Shown here piece by piece: positions 19,356 to 29,142 of a DNA stretch of 64,000 bases. Under the pieces are notes generated by a model. That model was not told the DNA's origin. It ran no database searches and saw only the letters and a list, made by a program, of their open reading frames with translations. This DNA comes from Enterobacter vonholyi. Lineage in GTDB: Bacteria; Pseudomonadota; Gammaproteobacteria; Enterobacterales; Enterobacteriaceae. The stretch lies in NCBI RefSeq assembly GCF_008364555.1, contig NZ_VTUC01000004.1:62001-126000 (forward strand), given 5' to 3'. The position numbers and the translations under genes were made by a program. Numbering within the stretch: the first letter of the stretch is position 1; the number at the start of each line of letters is the position of its first letter.

Positions 19356-20267
19356 TTGGCAGGAAGTAGCTTATTAACATTGCTGGATGATATTGCCACC
19401 TTACTGGACGACATTTCAGTGATGGGGAAACTGGCGGCGAAAAAAACCGCAGGCGTGCTGGGCGATGATTTATCGTTGAACGCCCAGCAGGTGAGTGGGG
19501 TGAGGGCAAACCGTGAACTGCCGGTGGTGTGGGGCGTGGCGAAAGGCTCTTTCCTGAATAAGGTGATCCTGGTGCCGCTGGCGCTACTGATCAGCGCCTT
19601 TATCCCCTGGGCCATCACGCCGTTACTGATGATTGGTGGGGCATTTCTCTGCTTCGAGGGTGTGGAGAAGGTGCTCCACTCCTTTAGCGCGCGCAAGCAG
19701 AGCGATACGCCGGAGGTGCGCCAGCAGCGTCTTGAAGCGCTGGCCGCTCAGGATCCGAAAACCTTCGAGCGTGATAAGGTCAAAGGCGCCATTCGGACCG
19801 ACTTTATCCTGTCTGCGGAAATCGTCGCGATTACGCTGGGGATTGTCTCTGACGCGCCGCTTCTGAACCAGGTGCTGATCCTCTCCGGCATTGCGATTCT
19901 GGTCACCGTGGGCGTGTACGGTCTGGTGGGACTGATCGTCAAGCTGGACGATATTGGCTACTGGCTGGAAGAAAAGTCGAGCGCGGTAGCAAGAGGCATC
20001 GGCAAAAGCCTGCTGGTGCTGGCGCCCTGGCTGATGAAGAGTTTGTCTGTGGTGGGCACGCTGGCGATGTTCCTCGTAGGCGGCGGAATTGTGGTTCACG
20101 GCATCGCGCCGCTGCACCATGCCATCGAACATTTCTCCTCCACGCAGGGGGCCGTTATCGCGGCGATTCTACCCACCCTGCTGAATCTGGTGCTGGGCTT
20201 TATCATTGGCGCTATCGTCGTTGCGGCGGTGAAGCTGGTTGAGAAAATTCGCGGCACGTCGCACTAA
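19356..20267 (+). CDS. yedI: Inner membrane DUF808 protein YedI
   Basis: The 303-residue protein matches E. coli YedI from the first residues ([20 protein letters not shown]). It has several hydrophobic helices, for example around [18 protein letters not shown] and near the C-terminus [17 protein letters not shown]. Its function is unknown. The start is a rare TTG at 19356, with AAGGA 8 bases upstream; no ATG fits the conserved N-terminus. Confidence 0.9.
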   Translation: MAGSSLLTLLDDIATLLDDISVMGKLAAKKTAGVLGDDLSLNAQQVSGVRANRELPVVWGVAKGSFLNKVILVPLALLISAFIPWAITPLLMIGGAFLCFEGVEKVLHSFSARKQSDTPEVRQQRLEALAAQDPKTFERDKVKGAIRTDFILSAEIVAITLGIVSDAPLLNQVLILSGIAILVTVGVYGLVGLIVKLDDIGYWLEEKSSAVARGIGKSLLVLAPWLMKSLSVVGTLAMFLVGGGIVVHGIAPLHHAIEHFSSTQGAVIAAILPTLLNLVLGFIIGAIVVAAVKLVEKIRGTSH

Positions 20268-20345
20268 TTGTTACCCGCGGCAGGATGCAAAAAGACCATT
20301 CCTCGTCTAAATTGAAACAGTTTCACCCTGATACAGGAGGCAGGT

Positions 20346-20528
20346 ATGGTCTTTTTGGTCAGTGATGAAGTTAAGCCTAAAAAGGGCGGCCCACGTATGA
20401 TCGTCACCGGGTATTCCAGCGGAATGGTGGAATGCCGGTGGCACGATGGCTATAGCATCAAGCGGGAAGCATTTCGTGAAGATGAGCTTCAGCCGGGTGA
20501 CGGGCAGCACAAGCGGGACAAGGCTTAA
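20346..20528 (+). CDS. yodC: Small DUF2158 protein YodC
   Basis: This 60-residue soluble protein contains the family core [23 protein letters not shown], nearly identical to E. coli YodC. Its function is unknown. An AGGAGG element lies 6 bases before the ATG, so it should be well translated. It is followed by its own terminator at 20536, so it is probably monocistronic. Confidence 0.9.
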   Translation: MVFLVSDEVKPKKGGPRMIVTGYSSGMVECRWHDGYSIKREAFREDELQPGDGQHKRDKA

Positions 20529-20535
20529 TCACATA

Positions 20536-20560
20536 ACGCCCGGCTTTGCCGGGCGTTTTT
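20536..20560 (+). terminator. Rho-independent terminator of yodC
   Basis: ACGCCCGGC, TTT, GCCGGGCGT followed by TTTT: perfect 9-base arms with a U-run, 8 bases after the yodC stop. Confidence 0.92.
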
Positions 20561-20601
20561 ATCTCTGGTACTGGGTGTTAGGTAGCGATCATGGAGTGTG
20601 T

Positions 20602-22302
20602 GTGCAGCGCGATACCTTTGTTGTAAGACAATCTTTTTTGCAATGGCTGCATAAGCGTAGCAATCCGGGGCGGATTGTTAATCTCTGTTTTCTGATCGTT
20701 CTGGTATTTTCCACTCTACTTACCTGGCGTGAGGTGGTGGTGCTGGAAGAGGCATACATCTCCAGCCAGCGCAATCATCTGGATACGGTGGCCAGCTCTC
20801 TGGACAGGCAGTTACAGAACAGCATCGACAGGCTGCTGTTATTTCGCCAGGGCATGCATGATGCAATCGAGACGCCGCTGGCCTTTGAAGTCTTACAGGA
20901 TGCGGTGTCACGCTTCAATACCGTCCGCATGCTCTCCACCTGGCAGCTTGCCGTTGATAAAAAACGTACCCTTCCCATTAACGGGGTCTCGGACGCCTTT
21001 GTCGAAAAAACCACGCTTCTCAATCGGGACGCTGAACGCATAAGCCATGAAATTTCTGCCGCGCTCGAAGTGGGCTATTTGCTCAGACTGGCGTCGTCGA
21101 GAGCGCAAACGGAAGCGCGAGTGATCTACGTCTCCCGCGCCGGATTTTTCCTTTCCACGGATACGCCGGATCGGGCGGGTGATATTACCGCCCGCTATTA
21201 TAATCTGGTCACGCAGTCCTGGTTTACCCAGCAGTCAGAACGTAACAACCGCGCCCGCGCCGTGCGCTGGTTTATCTCCACGCCTTCATCCTGGACCGGG
21301 GATGAACGAACGATCACCGCCAGCGTCCCCATCTATTTCGATCGTTACTGGTACGGCGTCGTGGCGATGGACTTTACATTGAGCACGATGCAGCGTCTGC
21401 TGGCCGATGCGACGGAAGACCGAACGGAGGGAGAGTATCAGCTGTACGATACCCGGCTAAATATGATCGCCACCTCAGCCCATGCGGGAAGCCCGGTTAA
21501 CCATTTTGACGAACGCGAAGCGGCGCAGATTGCCCAGGCGATTGAGCATGATACCGGCGGCGGTATCCGCCTCGGGAGCCGGTTTATTACCTGGGAGCGG
21601 CTCGATCACTTCGATGGCGTCGTCCTGCGGATCCACACTCTGCATGAAGGGGTACAGGACGACTTCGGTAGCATCAGTATCGTACTGGCGCTGCTGTGGG
21701 CGCTCTTTACCGCCATGCTGTTGATCTCGTGGCTGGTGATCCGCCGGATGGTGAGTAACATGTATACGCTTCAGCACTCCCTCCAGTGGCAGGCCTGGCA
21801 CGATCCGCTTACGCGGTTGAATAATCGCGGCGCGCTGTTCGACCGCGCAAAAATGCTGGCAGAAACCTGCCGCCAGCAGTCGCTGCCGTTCTCGGTGATT
21901 CAGATCGATCTCGACCATTTTAAAAACATCAACGACCGGTTCGGCCATCAGGCCGGTGATAAGGTGCTCTCCCACACGGCAGGACTGATTGCCAGCGCGT
22001 TACGCAAGAATGATGTGGCAGGGCGTGTAGGCGGAGAAGAGTTTTGCGTCGTCCTGCCGGGGATTGGTCTGGAGGAGGCGAGAGGCGTCGCGGATCGCAT
22101 TCGTTGCCGAATCAACAATAAGGAGATCCTGGTGAAGAAGAGCACGACCCTGCGTATCAGCGCGTCACTGGGGGTCAGCAGCGCGGATGAAGCGGGTAAC
22201 TATGATTTTGAGCAGCTGCAATCCGTGGCGGACGTCCGGCTCTATGAGGCCAAGCAGAGCGGGCGTAACCGGGTCGTGTGGCGAGATCAGGACAGGAAGT
22301 GA
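20602..22302 (+). CDS. dgcQ: Membrane diguanylate cyclase DgcQ (YedQ)
   Basis: The 566-residue protein makes cyclic di-GMP, in E. coli linked to cellulose production. TM1 is at about 22-42 ([20 protein letters not shown]). A CHASE7-like periplasmic sensor follows, then TM2 at about 360-380, and a GGDEF domain with an intact active site GGEEF at 477-481. The start is GTG at 20602, with GGAG 5 bases upstream. The longer frame from 20446 would cross the yodC terminator and is rejected. The 3' end overlaps convergent yedP by 16 bases. Confidence 0.92.
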   Translation: MQRDTFVVRQSFLQWLHKRSNPGRIVNLCFLIVLVFSTLLTWREVVVLEEAYISSQRNHLDTVASSLDRQLQNSIDRLLLFRQGMHDAIETPLAFEVLQDAVSRFNTVRMLSTWQLAVDKKRTLPINGVSDAFVEKTTLLNRDAERISHEISAALEVGYLLRLASSRAQTEARVIYVSRAGFFLSTDTPDRAGDITARYYNLVTQSWFTQQSERNNRARAVRWFISTPSSWTGDERTITASVPIYFDRYWYGVVAMDFTLSTMQRLLADATEDRTEGEYQLYDTRLNMIATSAHAGSPVNHFDEREAAQIAQAIEHDTGGGIRLGSRFITWERLDHFDGVVLRIHTLHEGVQDDFGSISIVLALLWALFTAMLLISWLVIRRMVSNMYTLQHSLQWQAWHDPLTRLNNRGALFDRAKMLAETCRQQSLPFSVIQIDLDHFKNINDRFGHQAGDKVLSHTAGLIASALRKNDVAGRVGGEEFCVVLPGIGLEEARGVADRIRCRINNKEILVKKSTTLRISASLGVSSADEAGNYDFEQLQSVADVRLYEAKQSGRNRVVWRDQDRK

Positions 22303-23087
22303 TTCAGCCCCTCCCGCCAGCCTGCCGGGCCGGGCTGTTGGGTGTGATAAACGCGGGCAGGGTTATCATCCCGTAGCGTGATGCCCTGGCGGTTAATCCC
22401 CTTGATGACCACCGCGAAGTCAACGCTGTCGAGCAGCGGCGCATCGTTAGGGCCGTCGCCGAGCCCCAGCGTGGTGGGCTCGATCTCGTCCTGCTCGCGA
22501 TACTGTTCAATCAGCCAGTTCACCGCTACGTCTTTGCCGCAGCGGGCGTCCAGAATATGCCAGAACCGCGCACCCTGCAGGCATTTCAGGCCGATATTCG
22601 CCAGTTCCTCTTCAAACTGAACCATTTTCTCGTCGGTATCGCGCCAGATGAGCGTGACGGACGCTTCATGCTTGCGGGCAAGCGCCGAACGGTAGCGCGT
22701 CAGCCCGGTCCACTCGCTGATAACATGCTCATCCACATCGTCAAAGGTGGTGAATTTAGAGCACGTCTGCAGACGAATCTGCTCGATCCGAGGACGAATA
22801 TCCCGGTGCGTCATCCCTCTGGTCTGGCGCTGAACCTTATCCCAGCGCACGTCAGGCTGAATCACCGCGCCGTTCTCGGCAATAAAAGGCAAGCCTTCAA
22901 GCCCAAGATCCTGCTGGATATCCAGCATCTCTGCCGCGGTCTTGCTGCTGCAGAGAATGACCGGAATCTGATTATTCAGCAGTTTGTCCAGCCAGGGCAT
23001 GGCGGGTTGCCACTCATAGGTATGAATATCCAGCAACGAGCCGTCCAGGTCAGAAAAAATCAGCAAGTTATCCCGCAGTGAAGGCAT
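22287..23087 (-). CDS. yedP: HAD-family mannosyl-3-phosphoglycerate phosphatase homologue YedP
   Basis: The 266-residue HAD hydrolase carries motif [11 protein letters not shown] with nucleophile Asp13 and Asp15, motif [10 protein letters not shown], and motif [16 protein letters not shown]. It matches E. coli YedP and the mannosyl-3-phosphoglycerate phosphatase family. No synthase for that osmolyte is nearby, so the natural substrate in enterobacteria is uncertain. It is convergent with dgcQ. The 205 bp between its start and dsrA holds its promoter. Confidence 0.88.
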   Translation of the reverse strand: MPSLRDNLLIFSDLDGSLLDIHTYEWQPAMPWLDKLLNNQIPVILCSSKTAAEMLDIQQDLGLEGLPFIAENGAVIQPDVRWDKVQRQTRGMTHRDIRPRIEQIRLQTCSKFTTFDDVDEHVISEWTGLTRYRSALARKHEASVTLIWRDTDEKMVQFEEELANIGLKCLQGARFWHILDARCGKDVAVNWLIEQYREQDEIEPTTLGLGDGPNDAPLLDSVDFAVVIKGINRQGITLRDDNPARVYHTQQPGPAGWREGLNHFLS

Positions 23088-23261
23088 AGTGGCTCCCGGT
23101 AACGGCTGTGCCCTTATCTAAGAAAATTCCTAAAAAATAACCGAATTGTTAACAGGAGAAATGAGAGTATTCCCTGGCAAACCCGCATTCGGCGTATGTT
23201 ATTGCTCATTGCGAAAAGCATTATGTTAAAAATATTATATTCATCATAAGAATATATGCTT

Positions 23262-23292
23262 GTCAGACAAATTCGTTGGGGATAGTGTGGCT
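23262..23292 (+). promoter_or_regulatory. Probable dsrA promoter
   Basis: TTGTCA, a 17-base spacer and TAGTGT precede the dsrA start by a few bases. In E. coli the dsrA promoter is temperature-responsive. The -10 here is imperfect, and the assignment rests mainly on position. Confidence 0.5.
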
Positions 23293-23384
23293 TGTACATC
23301 AGATTTCCTGGTGTAACGAATTTTCAAGTGCTTCTTGCATAAGCAAGTTTTGATCCCGGTCATCCCCATGACCGGGATTTTTTT
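23293..23384 (+). ncRNA. dsrA: DsrA small regulatory RNA
   Basis: The sequence matches E. coli DsrA in order: ACATCAGATTTCCTGGTGT (first stem-loop), AACGAATTTTCAAGTGCTTC (rpoS-pairing stretch), the TGC..AAGCAAG second stem region that pairs with hns, and a terminator hairpin ATCCCGGTCAT / ATGACCGGGAT followed by seven Ts. DsrA uses Hfq to activate rpoS translation and to repress hns. The rpoS-pairing core has CAAG where E. coli has TTAAG. It lies between yedP and yodD with rcsA nearby, as in E. coli. The exact 5' end is estimated from alignment. Confidence 0.93.
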
Positions 23385-23388
23385 CGCC

Positions 23389-23941
<553 letters not shown>

Positions 23942-23947
23942 CACGGC

Positions 23948-23972
23948 GTCGGGTAGCGCATTGCGGCCCGAC
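23948..23972 (+). terminator. Hairpin after dsrB
   Basis: GTCGGG...CCCGAC with a GC-rich, REP-like loop lies 6 bases after the dsrB stop. No U-run follows, so termination strength is doubtful. Confidence 0.4.
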
Positions 23973-23985
23973 ATCCTCTGCAGAA

Positions 23986-24012
23986 GCAAAAATCTCTGGC
24001 CAGGCCAGAGAT
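23986..24012 (-). terminator. Rho-independent terminator of rcsA
   Basis: The inverted repeat ATCTCTGGCC-A-GGCCAGAGAT at 23992-24012 is followed leftward by TTTTTGC. It lies 30 bases past the rcsA stop. Confidence 0.8.
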
Positions 24013-24042
24013 CAAAGGTAGGGTGCACAGGGTCTTAAGCGA

Positions 24043-24666
24043 CTAACGCATGTTGACGAAAATCCCGTTCGTCACATTATCGGTCAGGCGTACCACATGG
24101 TAGATCACTTGCTTATTATGCGTTTTAATTTTCCGTTTAATATTTCCTTTGTGTGACGAAACGGTTTTCGCTTTAATATTCATCTGGTCGGAGATCTGAA
24201 TAGTTCCTTGTCCCGCCATCCACATTCGCAGCATACTTGATTCAGTCCTGCTTAATGATAGGGTGGGTAAGTTAACCGCTCCTACATTTTTAACTTCTTT
24301 ATTCAAATAATCACCCAAAATGTCATCCAGCGACTCGGGTTTAATCGATTTAGAACTGATCAATAAATTTTTACGGACCAACAAATACTCATCGAAATGG
24401 ATATTCGCGATCGCCATAAAAACAATAAACAGGGTTTTTGGATGCTGATTAATGATTTGCTTAATGTGCTGACTGTTGGCTGGATCGTGAATGAAACAGT
24501 CCTCATTAATAAACACCACGCCTGGTTTTAGTTCGTCACAAGCGGCTGCGAGTTCGTCAACGGTGTGTGCATCGTTGATGTCTCTCTTTCTTACCCCTCT
24601 GCTTGCCAGGTACCCGGTTAACCCTAGCCGGGTGTAGCTGCATAAATCCATAATGATCGTTGACAT
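24043..24666 (-). CDS. rcsA: Capsule/colanic acid transcriptional co-activator RcsA
   Basis: The 207-residue LuxR-type regulator forms heterodimers with RcsB to activate exopolysaccharide genes and can repress flagellar genes. The C-terminal HTH (about 140-200) is almost identical to E. coli: [20 protein letters not shown], then [20 protein letters not shown]. The N-terminal half is more divergent. The protein is normally unstable (a Lon substrate) and its gene is silenced by H-NS, which DsrA counteracts, so the nearby dsrA gene is functionally linked. A 294 bp leader with an RcsAB box lies upstream. Confidence 0.95.
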   Translation of the reverse strand: MSTIIMDLCSYTRLGLTGYLASRGVRKRDINDAHTVDELAAACDELKPGVVFINEDCFIHDPANSQHIKQIINQHPKTLFIVFMAIANIHFDEYLLVRKNLLISSKSIKPESLDDILGDYLNKEVKNVGAVNLPTLSLSRTESSMLRMWMAGQGTIQISDQMNIKAKTVSSHKGNIKRKIKTHNKQVIYHVVRLTDNVTNGIFVNMR

Positions 24667-24918
24667 GGCATACCCTCACTCAATGCGTAACGATAATTCA
24701 CCATCTGCCTGAGAGCTCAAAACAGCCATACGGGATGGAAAAAAATAATAAACCTGTGAGCATGACAAAGACTTTCAGGCGGACTCACTATCCCGTAAAG
24801 TTACGTATAATTTGCCAGGAATCTTCTTAAAGTAAAGTAAATATTAAGTATTGTGAGGTGGTTAGAAACAATTAAACCGCGTCAGATATATCCTGGAAGA
24901 TGTTTTTCGCATTTTATT

Positions 24919-24933
24919 TTAGGAATATCCTCA
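24919..24933 (-). promoter_or_regulatory. RcsAB box upstream of rcsA
   Basis: On the minus strand TGAGGATATTCCTAA matches the RcsAB consensus TAAGAATATTCCTA at 12 of 14 positions. It lies about 255 bp before the rcsA start, fitting the known RcsA autoregulation. It is also 28 bp from the 3' end of fliR. Confidence 0.75.
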
Positions 24934-24960
24934 GAAAGACAATAGCAACAGTGAGGGCTA

Positions 24961-25746
24961 TTATTTACGTGGCAGCTCGCTGACAATATCCGCTAACAGG
25001 TTGAATATCTCGCCGAATAAATGTTCACAGAAGGGAGCGATCAGTGGCATCAGTAATGACATTAATAAAATTCCGACCGTCAGCGTCAGCGGAAAACCAA
25101 TGACAAACACCGAAAGCTGCGGCGCCATTCGGTTGAGTAAACCTAAAGCCAGGTTGACGGTCAGCAGCAGGGTGATGATGGGTAACGCCAGCATCAGCCC
25201 GTTCAGGAAGATCAGCCCCGCCGCTCGGGTGAGCGCCAGGAAAGCGTTGCTGTTCACCGGGTTTTCGCCAATCGGCAGGGTATGGAACGTGTCCACCAGC
25301 ATGGAGATAAGCCACAGATGGCCGTTGAACGACAGGAACAGCAGCATGGCGAGCAGATCGATAATGCGCGCCAGCACGGGCATGTTGAGATGACTGCCGG
25401 GATCGACAAACGTGGCAAAAGATAACCCCATCTGCAGGCCAATCAGTTCCCCCGCGGTACGCACGGCGGCAAAAGCGAGCTGCATGGTAAAGCCGACGGC
25501 GACGCCAATCATCACCTGCTGCAAGGCCACCCACACCGCATTCGCCGAGAAGATCGGAATATCCACGGGGGGCAGAGAGGGCGCGACGATAATGGAGATA
25601 ATAATCCCCAGTCCCACCTTGACGCGTTTGGGTATCGATTTCTCGCTGAGAATAGGGGCGGTGGAGATCAGCGCCATGATGCGCAGCATCGGCCAGAAGT
25701 AGACGCCGAGCCACTGAACCCACTGGTCGCTGGTGAAGTGCAGCAT
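24961..25746 (-). CDS. fliR: Flagellar type III export gate protein FliR
   Basis: The 261-residue inner membrane protein has about six hydrophobic segments and family features such as [20 protein letters not shown] and [24 protein letters not shown]. With FliP and FliQ it builds the helical export gate of the flagellar secretion system. It is the last gene of fliLMNOPQR, 7 bases after fliQ. Length matches E. coli FliR (261). Confidence 0.95.
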   Translation of the reverse strand: MLHFTSDQWVQWLGVYFWPMLRIMALISTAPILSEKSIPKRVKVGLGIIISIIVAPSLPPVDIPIFSANAVWVALQQVMIGVAVGFTMQLAFAAVRTAGELIGLQMGLSFATFVDPGSHLNMPVLARIIDLLAMLLFLSFNGHLWLISMLVDTFHTLPIGENPVNSNAFLALTRAAGLIFLNGLMLALPIITLLLTVNLALGLLNRMAPQLSVFVIGFPLTLTVGILLMSLLMPLIAPFCEHLFGEIFNLLADIVSELPRK

Positions 25747-25753
25747 CGTCAGG

Positions 25754-26023
25754 TCAGCCGATGATGTACGGCAGGTTGGTAAACAGGTTGCGCATATAGT
25801 CCAGCAACAGGTTCAGCATCCACGGCCCGGCTACGATGATCGCCACGAACACGGCGATGATTTTCGGGATGAATGACAGCGTCATTTCGTTTATCTGGGT
25901 GGCGGCCTGCAGAATACTGATAATCAGACCGGTAACCAGCGCGACAAGCAGCAGCGGAGCGGCAACGGCAATCGCGATTTTCATCGCCTCCGTGCCCATC
26001 ATCATGACCGATTCGGGTGTCAT
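25754..26023 (-). CDS. fliQ: Flagellar export gate protein FliQ
   Basis: This 89-residue protein has two transmembrane hairpin helices (about 16-38 and 55-75) and the family start [17 protein letters not shown]. It packs around FliP/FliR in the export gate. Length is identical to E. coli FliQ (89). It lies 9 bases after fliP in the operon. Confidence 0.95.
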   Translation of the reverse strand: MTPESVMMMGTEAMKIAIAVAAPLLLVALVTGLIISILQAATQINEMTLSFIPKIIAVFVAIIVAGPWMLNLLLDYMRNLFTNLPYIIG

Positions 26024-26032
26024 TGCCGTTCC

Positions 26033-26770
26033 TTAACTGTAGAAACTCTGCGCCAGCGAGCTGACCAGCAGCTGCCAGCCGTCGACCAGTACAAAGAGCA
26101 TGATCTTAAAGGGCAGGGCAATGGTCGCGGGCGGCACCATCATCATCCCGAGCGCCATCAGGACGCTGGCGATCACGAGATCGATAATCAGGAACGGAAT
26201 AAAAATGGTAAAGCCAATCTGGAACGCGGTTTTCAGCTCGCTGGTAACATAGGCGGGCAGCAGAATACGCATTGGCACCGCTTCCGGTCCCTGCAGCTCG
26301 CCGGTGTTGGACAGGCGGGCGAAAAGGGCCAGGTCGGCTTCGCGCGTCTGGCGCAGCATAAATTCCCGCAGCGGCTGTGCGCCTTTGTCGAGCGCCTCCT
26401 GCATGGAGATTTTGTCTTCGCTGAACGGCTGATAGGCGTCGGTATAAATCTTATCGATCACCGGCGACATAATGAAAAAGGTCAAAAACAGCGCCAGCCC
26501 GAGCAGAACCTGGTTTGGCGGAGCGGAAGGGGTGCCCAGCGCGTTTCGCAGCAGACCGAAAACGATGATGATGCGGGTGAAGCTGGTCATCATCAGCAGG
26601 ATGGCCGGAATAAACGTCAGCGAGGTGATGAACACCAGCGTCTGAACGGGAAGTGACCAGCTTTGTCCGCCGCCCGCGAGAGGGGTTGAGACCAGACCGG
26701 GCAGCTGTGCATAGACCGCGGGAGCAAACAGGGCAACGCCCGCAAGCGTCAGGGATAACAAACGGCGCAT
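26033..26770 (-). CDS. fliP: Flagellar export gate protein FliP
   Basis: The 245-residue protein has a cleavable signal peptide (about residues 1-21) and four membrane segments. Family motifs are [38 protein letters not shown] and [15 protein letters not shown]. It forms the pentameric core of the flagellar export channel. Its start overlaps the fliO stop by one base. It matches E. coli FliP in length (245). Confidence 0.95.
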   Translation of the reverse strand: MRRLLSLTLAGVALFAPAVYAQLPGLVSTPLAGGGQSWSLPVQTLVFITSLTFIPAILLMMTSFTRIIIVFGLLRNALGTPSAPPNQVLLGLALFLTFFIMSPVIDKIYTDAYQPFSEDKISMQEALDKGAQPLREFMLRQTREADLALFARLSNTGELQGPEAVPMRILLPAYVTSELKTAFQIGFTIFIPFLIIDLVIASVLMALGMMMVPPATIALPFKIMLFVLVDGWQLLVSSLAQSFYS

Positions 26771-27144
26771 CAGGATCTCCCGGAACGCTTAAGCAAACTC
26801 TTCATGACGGACTGAAAATCCGCAGGGGCCTCTGCGCGCTCGTCCACCACAACAGGGGCGGGCGGCAGCTTGTGTAATACGCTGATGTTTGAGGCCGTTA
26901 CGCCCAGAACCAGACGCGCATCGTCCACCTCGACGATGACCACGCGTTCGCGTGGACCCAGGGTGGTGCTGGCGCTGACCTTCAGGCCGCGGGCACCGGC
27001 GGTTTTACCCGCCAGGCCAAAGCGTTTTGCCAGCCAGGCGGCGATAAGAATAAAGGCAATAATACCGAACAACGCCCCGCTCACCTGGAGCAGAGGTGAG
27101 CCGGGAACGGCAGAAGGCTGTGATATTGTTGCCTGGGTTTTCAT
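26770..27144 (-). CDS. fliO: Flagellar export assembly protein FliO
   Basis: The 124-residue bitopic membrane protein has one transmembrane helix at about 22-42 ([18 protein letters not shown]) and a cytoplasmic tail with [14 protein letters not shown]. It helps FliP fold and oligomerise but is not part of the final gate. FliO is the least conserved of the export proteins, and this one keeps the usual size (E. coli 121). Confidence 0.92.
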   Translation of the reverse strand: MKTQATISQPSAVPGSPLLQVSGALFGIIAFILIAAWLAKRFGLAGKTAGARGLKVSASTTLGPRERVVIVEVDDARLVLGVTASNISVLHKLPPAPVVVDERAEAPADFQSVMKSLLKRSGRS

Positions 27145-27146
27145 GC

Positions 27147-27560
27147 TTAACGGCTCAGACGACGCATACGTTCAGACGGGGTAATGATGTCGGTGATGCG
27201 TACGCCGTATTTATCGGCAACCACTACGACTTCACCCTGGGCAATCAGATAGCCGTTGATCAGGATATCCAGCGGCTCACCGGCCAGACCGTCAAGGGCC
27301 ACCACGGAACCCTGCGTCAGGCGCAGCAGCTCTTTAATGGTCATACGGGTGCGTCCCAGCTCAACGGTCAGCTTAACCGGGATATCCATGATCAGGTCGA
27401 TGTCCTGCAGCGTGCCGCTGACGTCACCGCCGCCGAGCTGCTGGAATACGGCATCCGCTGCGCTTTTGGCCGGGGTCGCTTTTTGCTCGTTTAACGCGTC
27501 AGCCCACAGATCGTCCAGTGCTCCGCTGTTTTCATCGGACGGATTGTTCATGTCACTCAT
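27147..27560 (-). CDS. fliN: Flagellar motor switch protein FliN
   Basis: The 137-residue C-ring component ends in a SpoA domain (about 55-130): MDIPVKLTVELGRTRMTIKE, LDGLAGEPLDILINGYLIAQ and VRITDIITPSERMRRLSR. It acts in torque switching and docks FliH/FliI export complexes. It overlaps fliM by 4 bases. Identical in length to E. coli FliN (137). Confidence 0.95.
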   Translation of the reverse strand: MSDMNNPSDENSGALDDLWADALNEQKATPAKSAADAVFQQLGGGDVSGTLQDIDLIMDIPVKLTVELGRTRMTIKELLRLTQGSVVALDGLAGEPLDILINGYLIAQGEVVVVADKYGVRITDIITPSERMRRLSR

Positions 27561-28561
27561 TTGGGCTGTTCCTCATTCAGCGAATTCAAAATCGGGTTGA
27601 TCAAGTGCTCAACGCGTAACGCATACTGACCGTTAATCGTGCCGTACTGGCTTGTCAGCACGGGGACACCATCCACATGGGCAATAATGCGGTCGGGTTT
27701 TTCTATCGGCAAAACATCGCCGGGTTGTAATTTCAGGATCTGAGATAACCGCAGCGGGATATCGGCGAAGCTCGCCACCAGTTCAAGCTGCGAATGCTGG
27801 ACCTGGCGGACCAGGTTTTCACGCCAGTTCTGGTCTTCGTTGCGGGAGTTCTCCAGCGGCGGGTTAACCAGCAGCTCGCGCAGCGGTTCGATCATGCTGA
27901 ACGGCAGGCAGATGTTGAACTCGCCGGTCAGGTTACCGATCTCCACGTGGAACGGCGTGTTAACAACGATATCGTTCGGGGAGGTGGTGATATTGGTAAA
28001 TTTCACCTGCATCTCAGAACGGACGTACTCCACTTCCAGCGGGTTAATCGCTTTCCACGCGTCGCTGTATGATTCCAGCGCCAGCTTCAGCATGCGGTTA
28101 ATGACGCGCTGTTCGGTGTGGGTGAATTCACGACCTTCTACTTTGGTCGGGAAACGCCCGTCGCCGCCGAACAGGTTATCCACCGCGATGAACACCAGGC
28201 TTGGCGAAAACACCACCAGACCGGTGCCGCGCAGCGGCTTCAGATGAATCAGGTTAAGGTTGGTTGGCACCGGCAGGTTGCGGGCAAACTCATGGTAAGG
28301 CTGAATGCGGATCGCACCGACCGTAATATCCGGGCTACGACGCAGCAGGTTAAACAGCCCCATACGGAACTGACGTGCAAAACGTTCGTTAATGATCTCC
28401 AGCGCCTGCAGACGTTCACGTACCACGCGACGCTGGGTATTCGGGTCATAGGGACGAATATCGCTATCGCCGCCAATACCCGGTTGCGGATCATCACTTT
28501 TATCGCTGTCGCCGTTGAGCAGCGCATCGATTTCTGCCTGAGAAAGAATACTGTCGCCCAT
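27557..28561 (-). CDS. fliM: Flagellar motor switch protein FliM
   Basis: The 334-residue switch protein carries the N-terminal CheY-P binding motif (GDSILSQAEIDALLNGD). A middle CheC-like domain follows (about 45-240) with the GGDGRFPT loop that contacts FliG, then a C-terminal SpoA domain. It sets rotation direction in the C-ring. Start and length equal E. coli FliM (334). It begins 4 bases after fliL and overlaps fliN. Confidence 0.96.
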   Translation of the reverse strand: MGDSILSQAEIDALLNGDSDKSDDPQPGIGGDSDIRPYDPNTQRRVVRERLQALEIINERFARQFRMGLFNLLRRSPDITVGAIRIQPYHEFARNLPVPTNLNLIHLKPLRGTGLVVFSPSLVFIAVDNLFGGDGRFPTKVEGREFTHTEQRVINRMLKLALESYSDAWKAINPLEVEYVRSEMQVKFTNITTSPNDIVVNTPFHVEIGNLTGEFNICLPFSMIEPLRELLVNPPLENSRNEDQNWRENLVRQVQHSQLELVASFADIPLRLSQILKLQPGDVLPIEKPDRIIAHVDGVPVLTSQYGTINGQYALRVEHLINPILNSLNEEQPK

Positions 28562-28565
28562 GTCG

Positions 28566-29036
28566 TTACCGCAGAATGAATGCTGTATACAGAACGTCAG
28601 TGACTTCCTGCTTAGGTTGGCCGTTTACCAGCGGGGTCGCCAGCGTTTGTTTAATAGCGTCGACCAGCTTTTGCTTACCCACATCGGTGGCCAGCGCCGA
28701 AGCGTCCTGACGAGAGAACAGCAGCAACAGACGACTACGCACTTCAGGAAGGTAATCGTTCAGACGTGAACGGGTGGCTTCATCTTTCAGGCGCAGCGTA
28801 ATGCCAACATAAAGCACACGATCCGCATCACCGAGATTGACGGTGAAGGTATCCAGCGGGAAGAACACTGGAGCCGGCGGAGGAGGTGCTTCAGCTTTGG
28901 CCGCAGCGGTGGTCGGTTCCTGCTGCATACGCCAGTAACTATAGCCCGCGGTAGCGCAGGCGGCGAGCGTGATCAACACCAGCAGCGGGATCCAGATGGA
29001 ACGCTTACTTTTTTTGGTGATAGCGGAGTCAGTCAT
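28566..29036 (-). CDS. fliL: Flagellar basal body-associated protein FliL
   Basis: The 156-residue protein has one membrane helix (about 16-34, [17 protein letters not shown]) and a periplasmic domain containing [20 protein letters not shown]. It surrounds stators and supports torque, especially in swarming. The ATG at 29036 ([13 protein letters not shown]) aligns with E. coli FliL (154). A longer frame to 29102 has no family homology. It is the first gene of fliLMNOPQR. Confidence 0.93.
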   Translation of the reverse strand: MTDSAITKKSKRSIWIPLLVLITLAACATAGYSYWRMQQEPTTAAAKAEAPPPPAPVFFPLDTFTVNLGDADRVLYVGITLRLKDEATRSRLNDYLPEVRSRLLLLFSRQDASALATDVGKQKLVDAIKQTLATPLVNGQPKQEVTDVLYTAFILR

Positions 29037-29073
29037 CTGATACGAGCTTCCTGTTTCGGTACAGCTTAATAAG

Positions 29074-29128
29074 GTGATTATCCCGTGTCCTGCTGTCGTC
29101 AAAGCGTGGAAAAGACGGGGATAATCAC
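29074..29128. repeat. Long-spaced inverted repeat between fliK and fliL
   Basis: Perfect 11-base arms GTGATTATCCC (29074-29084) and GGGATAATCAC (29118-29128) are separated by 33 bases. They lie in the fliL promoter region, so they could be paired regulator sites or a long hairpin in the fliK 3' end / fliL leader. Confidence 0.6.
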
Positions 29129-29142
29129 GCTACCTCTGGCGT

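Noticed and set aside
23114-23299. Leftward 61-codon ORF overlapping the dsrA 5' end
   Set aside because: No RBS or homology; lies across the yedP-dsrA promoter region.
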